From Vanilla planifolia (lineage: Eukaryota > Streptophyta > Magnoliopsida > Asparagales > Orchidaceae), in NCBI GenBank assembly GCA_023846275.1, contig CM043875.1, forward strand, positions 42,128,633 through 42,192,632: a stretch of 64,000 nucleotides of DNA, read 5' to 3'. The notes under the pieces are model-generated. The model did not search any database. It had not been told where the DNA came from and was given only the letters and a program-made list of their open reading frames with translations. The translations under genes and the position numbers were made by a program. Below are positions 38,537-49,027 of this stretch, one piece after another (the first letter of the stretch is position 1; each line of letters opens with the position of its first letter).

Positions 38537-38700
38537 GTCACTAACACGTCATGCACAGTATGATTATGGTAAAAATATCTTATATTTACAGGTACAAAAT
38601 CATTAATACTTTGTGCACAATATGATTAAGTTAAGATACTTATATTTACAAGTATATAGTCACCAGTACTTTTTGTACAATGTAGTTAGAATTAGTATAC
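38537..38700. repeat. Tandem repeat, unit about 60 bp, about 2.7 copies
   Basis: Units begin near 38537, 38599 and 38659. Each carries TCA(C/T)(T/C)A(A/G)TACTTT(G/T)TGCACAATATGATTA-like sequence; CTTATATTTACA(G/A)GTA is shared by the first two. This kind of internal duplication also occurs in solo LTR A and suggests LTR sequence. Confidence 0.6.
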
Positions 38701-41700
38701 TATTTTATTTAGTTGAATGCTAGTTATGATCATATGATTATTGGCTATTAAATATAAAGAATAATGATTTAAAGAAAAATTAGATATTATGAAGTAAGAA
38801 ATAGAAAATAAATGAATATACATAATCATATATTATGTTAGAATATTAGATTTATTGATTTTTTTATATCATGGTTTATTTCTTTATGATTATTATTTTT
38901 TTATTATCATTGTATAATTTTATATATTCTTTTATAACATTATTTTTATATATTCTATTACCTATTATAGTTTATCTATTAAGTTCTTTAGAATTTTATT
39001 AATTATATTATTAATAATATATTAATTATACCAAAAGTTAGGTACTTTGATGTCATGGGGAAGGTCATGCCTATGAGATTTGAGAATGGATAATATTTTA
39101 TTTTAAGTTAGGTTATTGTATCATATTTATCCTTCATTTTTCTGTACATATGGTTTTATACTTACTATGGTATGGATGATGACAAACAATTTTGTGATAA
39201 AATTTTTTTATTTATTTTAATAATTTATATCGTTTAAACGGTCAGATTATGTTTATCTTATTGTCAAGTCCTTACCTAGAGTTTTGTAATCTCACCAATT
39301 ATTTTATTTGCATTTAAACTCTAATCTATCTATATTAATAAGAATATGATTAGATGAAGCATTGATATTTTAGGTAATAAAAACTATATAAAGAATAATG
39401 TGGTGGATTCATTAGATATGGTTATTCTAATGCTATGTCAAAATGGTAGCCTTAGCTTAGAAATGACTGAAATGACTAAAATGTTCTTTAAAGATGCCAA
39501 TGCAATGAATATAATCATTAAATAAAATATTTTTTCTTTATTTTTAATTTATCCTTTTTATTTCTATTTGGTCTCTTGTTTTCTTAAAGCATTTTATTAG
39601 CCATATGATTCTATATTTTCTATTTAAATCACAAGAAACTATAGCTATACCTTTTTTTTAAAGATCTAATGATCTAAACTAATACCTCTTATAATCTTAT
39701 CCTTTTTCACAAAATCTTCATTGTTAAGTCTTTTTTTCTAGATGAATAGGTCTAATCATTATCTTAACATCTTAAAAGTATGAAAATAATTTAACTAATC
39801 ATTTTATGTAGATTTTTAAAAATTTACTACAAAGTTTCAAAAATAATAAAAAAGAATATGACACCTAAAAGGAAGGGATGTGAGCTATAAAAATATGAAT
39901 ACGAGTTATTATGAAGCCAACGGTATGATGTTGATGTAAATCATAGATGCTTGTATTATAAAACAAAATATTAGAGAATAAAAAATTAAATTATAAAAAT
40001 TATACTTATTATAAATTAAAACAAATATCAATTGGTGTTGAAAATAATGGAATTAGACCACAATATAAGGTTTATAAAGAGGGTCAATTTAAAATTATCT
40101 TGACATAAATAAGAAGTGCCACAATATCAATATCAAGGGCCAAATATTAAAAAAAAGAAAATAAACAATAATTAATATAATTATTTTAATAGTAAAAATA
40201 TTAAGAATACCAAACATTGTTAAAAAATTATGAAAATTAAAGGATGTGTAAAAGCACTTCCACATTAAAAATGGCTATAAATTCTTGGAAGTCATTTCAT
40301 AAAAAATGCTGCAAATAGTATAAGCTCTAAAATTTAATTTGATTTTAATTAATCCTAATTCACTAAGCTTAAATGGCAAAAATGAGTCAACAACAATCCT
40401 AATTGATAAGAAACTACAAAAGGGAAGAGGTAGGACCATTCTATGGAGAGGGTGGACAAAGTGGTGTGTCTATTAAAGGATTAGAAAAGTTGAGAAAGAA
40501 GAAGATGCATGAGCTTATAAAAAGGGTTGGTCATTGACTATTATAAGGATTTTATAAAATTTGAAAAATTTAGGAAAATGTCATGAATGTGAATGAGGGA
40601 GTTGGTAGTTGAGCAAAGGAAAGAAATTTTGAGGAATTTCTTTCCTGCAACTAAGTGAAATGGTTAGGAAAGATTTAAAAGATAGACAAATATGATCAAT
40701 TTTTTAAGGTGTGGCCATTATTCAAAAACTAAATGTAGGCAACTATTTGATCTTAAGTTGTATTGTAGATTAATAGTGTTAATAATTAGTGAGTGTGATG
40801 TCCATATAACAGAGGTGAATCACAAAAATAACAAATTCAATATAACTTAAAACATAATAATGAAGACTTTTAAAATCTTGATGGTTTTTATAAAACTAAT
40901 TTTAAAAAATTTGCTATCATTGAAAAGTATTTTATAAAAGTACAAATAAAGTGAAGACAAAAACTATAAGTAGTTTAATCCAAACTCGAATATATATCTA
41001 CCTTGATAAAAAATCTTAGTAAATAGGGTTGGATAATATCTTATACATTTCAAGACAAAGACCCTACATGTTAGCCCAAAAGAGTCTAAAATCATCATGC
41101 AAAAGGACTGTGCACAATTACTTAAAGGAGCCTACAATATTTAGCCAAAACAATAATATAAAATCAAATATAAAATCTCAACAACAAAACAAAGTACCAA
41201 AGTAAAGCTTAATTATAAGGTCCTACAAACCAATCCAATTTAAGAATGAGGCACGCAAAATTTGATAAATTAATGCAATAATGCTTTTTAACTAAGCTCA
41301 ACAATGAAGGGTAAGAATAAAATCTATGATTGATTCCCAAAACCATGTTCTTGCTTCCTCTTAAAAATAATGTTTTTTAAGTATACCTTTTCATAAAAAT
41401 ATGCAAGTGATAATTAATTTTTTCATTTAATTTGCCCTTTTATATAAACCTTACAATGTTTTCTAGTGACTCCAAATATTCAATAATCACTAAAAAAAAT
41501 TCTAAAAATTCTACCAAATAGTAAATACTCATAGTTCTTAAACTAATCATATTGTCTGTTCTAAGAATTATATAAATATAATACCGATATACATTGATTT
41601 TCTAACCCTTTAGACTTGGCTAATTATTTCAAATTATTATTAACATGTAATCATAGTTATACGATAGAATCATCATATATGTACAATGCACATAGCCCTT

Positions 41701-44599
41701 CACTTTTCATAAATTCAATTTACATCTCTCGTACTTGTATGAAGTTCTTACCATTTAATATTTTTTTCTTAACATAAGGTCATATAAATATGACTAGAAT
41801 AATCATATTATACAAAAGTATTTTAACTTCCATTAGTACTTGTCTTAATAGTCATGTATTTATTAAATATAATCATACTTATATGATAATAAAATTATAC
41901 ATGTACAAAAAACAACTCTAATATCAACTCTCAATTAAATAAAAATTTACTCTTATAACATAGGAGATCATACTAATACATTAAGACTAATTATAGCTCA
42001 GGCCAATATTGTCTGCTTCAAACATCCGTTAGATCCCCAAAAGAATAGGAATATCATATTATTTGATTAGTATAGTTATATTACATTTTTTAATTCATAT
42101 TATTTCTTATTTCTCCTTGATTAAACTCTAATAAGTGATGCTACTTATCAACTTGCTTTATTGTAAGATATATTTAAAAGTAAAGAAACCAAGATGAAAT
42201 GTATGCCTTATGAAATCCTAAATGAATGAAGTATTTTCAGAAGTATTTAATCACTAATATTCAACCTTACTAAATCCTAATAACTCAATTAAATTGTTAT
42301 AAGTCATATATTCTAAAGTAAATAAAAATGACTCAAAAAGTATCTTTTTTTTTTTTTTGCTCAAACTTTGTGTTTCTCATGTTGTCAGTTATGGTCATCA
42401 TGAAAAATCTTTTAATAAGCTTATTGACTTAATGACCACATTCTCTAATTGATTAGTTCAATCTTGAAATACATAATCTAAAATATAATCATCAAATTGG
42501 TGGTTCAAGAACTAAAGGCTTAACAAAAGTTTTTAACTATGTAAAAAGTTAAATTGTTGGTTCTAACATTTCAATGTTAAATGAATAATATGTTATATCT
42601 GATTTCTTTGTATAGGAGATTGGTTGCTTTATTTTAAGTTTATACTAACATGAGTAATTGATTTGTTTTACAACATTTCAATCTTTTGATTCATGTCATA
42701 CTATGCTTAATTGCATGAACAAGAGTAGAGAGTGGCAATAGTATTTTTATAAATTTAATAACTAAATTGATTTTATTTAAAGATTACTAAAGGAAACTAA
42801 AAAGTGAGTAGAATAAAGTTTAGCTTTTAAAAAAAGGCTTTTATTTCAAAAAGTAACAAATCATTCCATTGCAAAAATGGATGAATCTTGCTCTGAAAAG
42901 TGGTTTGGAGGTGAGCTAATGATTTAGTGTATCTTGCTTTAAAGAATAGTTTGGAGGTTGAAATGAAATCTAGAAAAAATGATATTTTTCCCTTTATTCT
43001 AATAGCTAAATTGAAGATAACAAGTTAAAGGAAAAAAAGAAAGTTTGAATAAGAGGAAGAATTGACATTAAAGGATGCAAGAATTTTGGATTTCAAAAGA
43101 GAAATTACAAAAAAAATGATCAAATTAATTGTAAGGAAATTTTAAGAAAGTGGAGTTTAATTTGAAAATGGTGGAAGTATTGCATTTCTATGATAATTGT
43201 TTTAGAGCTTTGTTATTACAATTGTTATGATATGTTATTATATTTGGAACCCGCATACAACATGATGCAAAGATTATACTATTTCGCATTTTTTGTTATA
43301 TAATTTTTTCTTATTGATAATTGGCTAAATATATTTTGGGCTTAAAAACTTCAAAAAATGAGAATTCAAATCATGGGATATTCAAGTCATAAGGGAGGGT
43401 ATTTGTATTTTATCTTTATTTATTTATAGATTGTTATATTAGATTTAAGCATATCATAAAAGCTGTTATGACAACTGATTTCATTTGTTGGCATTTGGCA
43501 AGTAGTGTGTTTTTATTTTTTATAAAATAATTATTGACAAGATATGATATGTTTATGGGTTGAGGTTTATATATATAATGATTGCAGTAGAAGTGTGATG
43601 ATATAAGATTTTAAAGAATACGATAATTATTTGGAAAAATCATAGCCCTATGATTTGAAGATAAGAAATATGAGAAATAAAAAATTAAAAAATGATGAAA
43701 AAAGGGAGTATAAAAAGTATATATAAAATGAGCATAACGTACATGTGTATATTAGTGACACATCTCTATAAGTACTTCTTAAACATCATGCAAATTTGTT
43801 ATTATTATTATTTTATTATTTATGATTTATTTTTATTATATTTTATCATATTTTACTACTTATAGCTATCCGTTTATCTACTGAATATATTATACTCATT
43901 AGCTAATTTTTTATAAGTATAGAGATAGATACACATAGAGCTAAAGAAATATAATGATATGTGACATAAGTCCCTAAAAGTGATGAGTTGTGTTGAGCTC
44001 TATGATGCATGTTATAAAGGATATTCCTACGGTTTGTGTTCGATATGTATCTAGATTTATTGCAGTATTTACATATTTTATTGAAAAATAGATTCAAAAA
44101 TGTTTTTATCATCACACTTGTTGGTTATTAGTTTTGTTTACTTTGAGATTTTTGCGTACTATACTATATCCTTATATTTGCATTACATGTATATATTATT
44201 AGGCTATTATAAGAGAAATAGCCAAATGATGCATGACATTTACACTTAAGTTATCTTTTCTTTAATGATTCTACAATATGATATAACATTAAGATTGACT
44301 TATCATAACAAGATGTTTTATTAAAAAATGCCTAAAAGTTGCTCTTCTAAAACCTAAATTTTAATTAAAAGAAATTGTTCCTCAAAGCTTGCAAATCCAT
44401 TAGTTTCTCCAAAAAGATATAATTATAGACAAATGCATCTCCAATAATAAAATTAAATAAAAATTGAAGTGATTAAGCACAGTTGTCATTAAGCACAATA
44501 AACAAGAGTTCCATTTTACAAGTTAAAGATGTAAAAGTTCACAAACTAAATCTCACTTATTAGCTTAAAGTATAGCCACATTACATGAATTGACAAAAG
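38701..44599. other. AT-rich retroelement debris, no gene
   Basis: No coding domain found. LTR-like traits occur. GCTTATAAAAAGGGTTGG near 40514 resembles an LTR TATA box. A block at 43860-43950 (TCTACTGAATATATTATACTCATT) parallels the late conserved block of LTRs A and B. Short open frames (43903-44115 minus and others) look like chance. Confidence 0.4.
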
Positions 44600-44604
44600 A
44601 AATT

Positions 44605-44940
44605 CAAGCCACTCAAGGTTAAACCCTTAAAACCCAATTGCTCAAGGTTGGATCCTTGAGGCTAAAGCTACTTAAGATTGGGACCTCAAAATCTAGTTGC
44701 TCAAATTTGGTCCTATAAAGCCCAATAACTTGATGCCAAATCCCTAAGGCCCAAGCTACTTTAGGATAGAACAACAAAACCTAACAACTATAGAGTAAAC
44801 ACTTGAGACCAAGTTGCTGGGGTTTGCTAGACCCTTTGGGCCAAAAAGGTTAGACTTTTGAGGCCCAAATGCTTGAGACTAGATCCTCTAAGCCTTATTG
44901 GTCAAGGTCAACTTTGTTAAGACTTAACAATCAAGCACAT
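44605..44940. repeat. Minisatellite, unit about 29-30 bp, about 10 diverged units
   Basis: Successive units start at 44641, 44671, 44700, 44729, 44759 and 44788, continuing with less regular spacing to about 44935. Each begins CT(C/T)(A/T)AGG-like, carries a central TTGGATCC or related core, and ends with (C/A)CAA(G/T)(T/C)(T/A)(G/A). In the best unit CTCAAGG and CCTTGAG form an inverted pair. No open frame crosses it. Confidence 0.75.
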
Positions 44941-46789
44941 TTCCCTAGTGCAATATTGAGTACAAATGATTTTGCTACATCAACAAAGGAACACACTTTC
45001 TTAGGTGGTTAAAAGTTTATGAAGCTAATAGTTATAATTCTTTATATGTTACATGGTATCAACACTTGTCATTCACTTCATTAACTATAAAATAGGTTAC
45101 CTAAGGGGATTTATAAGTGGGTGAAAGTCAATTACCAAACTTATTGAAACTAGAATACCACTTATTTTCTTGAAAGTTTTTCTAACCTTCTACTTTTACT
45201 TTCTTCTCCCTTGTACATCCATAGTTTGTGAGGATTTAAACTACATCTATCATTATTCTCAATTATCTTTATCCTTTAAATTCTCAATCAAATAATTTTT
45301 TAATATTTTGTTGAATTTAATATCATTAGATTTTTAATTATTTAGAAGATCCAAATTGTTTTATCAATATTATATTTCACATAAGTCTCCAATGGATTCA
45401 ACTTCATTTGATCTTTGATTCTTTAGAAGGTTCACTTTACATATTTTTTATAAATTCTTTTTTATCTCTTCCTAATAAGAGAAAATTAATTTCTCTTAAT
45501 CCCACCAATTCAAAGATTTTTTTGCTAGATATCTTTTTGTTATAAATCTGATTTAAAGTTTAGGATCACATACTAATCCAAATACTAGATATCATGCTTA
45601 ATTGATTAGTGATATAAAAATTTTGAAATAAAATTATTTTTAAAAAGTTATAGAAAAATGATTAAAGCATATTTTTCCAAAATATTTGGCAAAAGCTCTC
45701 AAATGCAACATTTTAAAAACTTTTTATAAGATGTTACAAACAAAATCATAAGCTTAAGTAGAGTAATCATGTCAACCTATGTTAGAATAAATAAATTGAA
45801 CTAAATTATTACATGTTTAACTCAACATGTTACAACTATTTTCTAATACATATCAATATTGATGATTCAATAATGAAAGATCCAATAATTACTTCAGCAT
45901 TGTGAACTCATGATTATTTAGTTTCTTATAAAAGGGTTACAACTAGGTTTATTTCTTGATCTATTGAAATCATGTATGTTACATATATAGAAAAACGCAA
46001 GTTATATATTGTCTAACACGATCAATTACAAAATAAAGAGTTGTGGTTAATATAAATCAATACAATTTTAGCCAACGGACAATTATTATTCTCTTTTCAA
46101 AGAATATTATTCAACTAAGTAATAATACAAAAAATCATATATAATACAAAAGTACTACATAACAAAGATTTAGAAATAAGTATTTAAAACTAAAAAGATG
46201 CACTCAATCACACTTAAAAATTTTAAAAAATTAAAATAGCCATTTGAAAAGTATAATATAATTTCAAATTTTTATAAAATTAAAAAACCATTAACACAAA
46301 CATGTAAAACAGAGTGATCATTTTAATTAAATATAAAGTTCCAATAAAAAAATGAAATAACTTTTAAAAAGTTAAAAATTAATACAATTTAGATAAAATT
46401 ATTAAGAATACATCTCACTAACCAACCAATCTCAAATACATTCAATAGAGATAAAAAATGTGATGTTATATAAATAAATATTCAAACAACACAAATCTCT
46501 AGAGACAATAGTCCACAACAAAGATTGCATGATCAAAATGTGTATCTTAGATAAAATCTTACATATACCATTCATGATATATGATCACAACTCTATTCAA
46601 TTCGAATGGATTGATTTTTTTCAAAAATACAATTGTTGCAACTACTACAAAGGAATTTCATTCAACCCATACGTCTAGTACAAGAAGGCAAAAGAAAACT
46701 CAAATTCTTCTGGCTTAACATGCGAAGGGATTTTGATAAACCTTACAAATATGCACATTTAAGTGCATTATAATACCCAATCTGATTCT
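44941..46789. other. AT-rich spacer
   Basis: No gene, RNA or element recognised; low-complexity A/T tracts throughout. Confidence 0.4.
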
Positions 46790-47328
46790 TGAATTGAAAA
46801 TTTAGGTATAGAATAATACTCTGTTGTTTTGCAATGAAATACCTTCAACTTGGAGTACCCAAATGCATAGGCTGAACAAATTTACAACACTTCCTAACAT
46901 CCTGCTATAAGCTTTTACGCTGCTGCACATCGCATATGGTAAGCCAAATCCAACACTTGTACCAGTTTTTAACATATAACTTCTTATGTAGAACTGTAGA
47001 AATAACTATGCTGTAGCACAAACAAGAACTAGTTTGAGGCTGCACAGCAATCCATTGATTAGGCCGATCTCATTCCAAGTCTAATTCTTTCAGTAATTCC
47101 TCTAAAATAATGAAGTAAGGCTTGACCTCTCCTTTACGTTGCTTGACTTGGCCAAGCTTGTTCCACGTTTAGTTCCCACAATTTGATAGGCTTTCAGTGA
47201 GATTGATCTTTCTCTTGCTTCATTTGGCAACTTGCACGAATCTTTTTCTGCTTTATCTATTTGATTTGATGATTCCGTGCCGTACTTAAGAGAATGACTG
47301 CTAAGCATATGAGGGCAAGAAGTCTCTG
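46790..47328 (-). ncRNA. Possible 3' exon of the MIR156 primary transcript
   Basis: Composition rises above the AT-rich flanks. A good acceptor (TTTTCTTGCAATCAG|AGACTT) at about 47329 and a donor (AGAAG|GTATATAT) near 47579 could splice a second exon onto the hairpin-bearing first exon. Within it a frame of about 68 codons starts at ATG (47308) and ends at TAG (47102), encoding a Ser/Lys-rich peptide (MLSSHSLKYGTESSNQ...). I do not recognise it. It may be a chance frame in a long non-coding primary transcript. Confidence 0.3.
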
Positions 47329-47727
47329 ATTGCAAGAAAATATAACCGAAGCCTTAACTTAAAAGTGGTAGAAGGTGAAATATATTCCTTGTACATGGTG
47401 TTTACTATAGAATAGAACATTTCCGTTTGGCATAATCACACAATGCAAACACTCTTTTTTTCTTCATATTCTTCCCCACATACAAAAATTTTGAACAATA
47501 ATCAGAGATGTGTTTGCTTTCTATAATTAAAAAAAATAAATAAAAGAGAAGAAAGGAGATTTATGATCGAGATATATACCTTCTTCCGTGTGTAATTCTA
47601 AATTCTTTGACATGCAACGAATGAAAAGAAATATGCTTACTAAAAAACACAGAAGTGAGAAAAGTTGGTCAATAAGGATAACCCAAGCAAGCCATCACGC
47701 CGTGGAGACGTGACAAGCTTGGGGGCG

Positions 47728-47748
47728 GCTGACAGATAGAGAGTGAGC
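47728..47748 (-). ncRNA. miR156 star (3p)
   Basis: Pairs with the mature strand through AGAGAGTGAGCAC and TGACAGA, separated by a single bulged base on this arm, giving an offset consistent with a 2-nt 3' overhang. Confidence 0.85.
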
Positions 47749-47797
47749 ACGCATAGCTTCGAGCGTGGCCTTCCTTCCATGCAAGAAAACACCATGG

Positions 47798-47817
47798 GTG
47801 CTCACTCTCTTCTGTCA
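47798..47817 (-). ncRNA. miR156: mature miR156 (5p)
   Basis: Exact 20-nt match to the conserved miR156 sequence TGACAGAAGAGAGTGAGCAC. 5' U, as expected for AGO1 loading. Confidence 0.97.
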
Positions 47818-47972
47818 CCCTCCATCGATCTCATCAAACTCTTCATATAGTAGAGAACTACAGCAGAACGAACAACAAAAACAACAGCACTCGTAACCCA
47901 AATTCTAATCTCTTATTCTCATCGATCCATCACTTGGCGGTGAGGAGGCGAAGAGCATGGAAGAAAAGAGAG

Positions 47973-47980
47973 TTATATAA
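47973..47980 (-). promoter_or_regulatory. Probable TATA box of MIR156
   Basis: TTATATAA, about 155 bp upstream of the mature miRNA, in a GC-richer stretch (47950-48120) followed by a CT-rich leader on the minus strand. Start site would be near 47945-47950. The motif is nearly palindromic, so a plus-strand use cannot be excluded. Confidence 0.5.
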
Positions 47981-48120
47981 AAGAGTGGTCGAGAGAGTCC
48001 TGGGCCGGCTCGGCCCTCGTCGGCCCCTCCCACGTTCATAAAGCCATTTTTTTTTTCATATTCTGATCTTTCCCCATGCATGCACCTGTTACCCACACGC
48101 TGCCGCATTTGTTCAAATCG

Positions 48121-48950
48121 CCCACCGCTCCCTCAGCCAATCATCCCTAAAGCTTTTGCCAATTGCCGTCTCTCTTTAATCTTTCTCCTCTCGTCTCTTT
48201 GCATGACGCGCAGAATATGTTATCCTGACAACAGCTTCCATTTTGCCTATAGATAACATTTTATAATCACTTGTTCTCCATTATTGTAAAGCTGTGTTCT
48301 GGATTTGTCCACTGCTTATGGGCTGAACTCAGCAGAAGAGAGCAGGATGGGTAAACCTTTAACATCATGTGGGGAAGAATAAATGTTTTCCCTCTATTTC
48401 TTTGAGCAATATAAATATATTTAACTCGTATAATGCATTATTATATCTTCTAGGTTAAACTGAAATTAGGTGCTGCTATTTTGAATAACAGATTAAATTT
48501 TAAATATTAATCATACAATGTGATAAAATATGTGACTTAAAAAGAAAAAGTTTACTTCTAAATAGCTGGGTTAAAAGTAATCTTAAAGATGTTCTTTAGA
48601 CTTAGTTGAATAATTATTCCTTTTTTTTACTTTTATTGTAAAAGATTCGGCAAAAAAGGAAGCTTATGCGGATTAGATCGAAACATCATTTCAACTGTGG
48701 GAGTGCATCACGAATCTTTGTTTTTATTGATTCATCTTTTAACCATTTTGAGGCATGTTCCTATGTAATATAACTAAAATTGGAGCCGGCAAATTAAATC
48801 AGTGGGGTTATGCCACGTGTAATATGGATTAATTTTAAATAATTATTTGGGAAATCACGTGCTTGCATGGTGGTTGAGAAAAGCTACGGAAATTTTTTTT
48901 CCTACTTTTTCCGAAGAGGACAAAAGATAGGATTAATGGCTAAGTTAGTT
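48121..48950 (-). promoter_or_regulatory. Upstream region of MIR156
   Basis: Contains a CT-rich tract (TTTCTCCTCTCGTCTCTTTG, near 48183 on plus) and AT-rich sequence. No gene on either strand. Promoter role inferred only from position. Confidence 0.35.
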
Positions 48951-49027
48951 GATTGATGGGAAGTCGCACTTGGGTGATTAATGGGAAATTCCACTTTGGG
49001 TGATTGACGGCAGGTCGCACTTTAAAT
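48951..49027. repeat. Three 25-26-bp tandem repeats about 1.1 kb upstream of miR156
   Basis: Units 48951-48975, 48976-49001 and 49002-49027 each follow GATT(G/A)A(T/C)GG, then a block like AAGTCGCACTT, then TGGGT or equivalent. A partial GATTAATGG at 48931 may be a fourth. The GTCGCACTT core is GC-richer than its surroundings. Confidence 0.75.

Larger units (their letters stand above)
47718..47828 (-). ncRNA. MIR156: MIR156 precursor hairpin
   Basis: On the minus strand the 5' arm contains TGACAGAAGAGAGTGAGCAC (47817-47798), identical to canonical plant miR156. The 3' arm contains GCTCACTCTCTATCTGTCAG (47748-47729), its near-perfect complement with one bulged base. Flanking bases extend the stem (GGGTGACAGA against CTGTCAGCC, and CAC-CATG against CAT-GTG beyond). 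The loop is about 45-50 nt. Mature position on the 5' arm and arm spacing fit the family. miR156 represses SPL transcription factors and keeps plants juvenile (established). The plus strand also forms a hairpin but carries an extra T, so minus is the transcribed strand. Confidence 0.97.

Noticed and set aside
47730..47750. TGACAGATAGAGAGTGAGCAC on the plus strand as a second miR156/157-like miRNA
   Set aside because: It is the antisense of the star arm. The exact canonical mature sequence is on the minus strand, and this version has an extra T.
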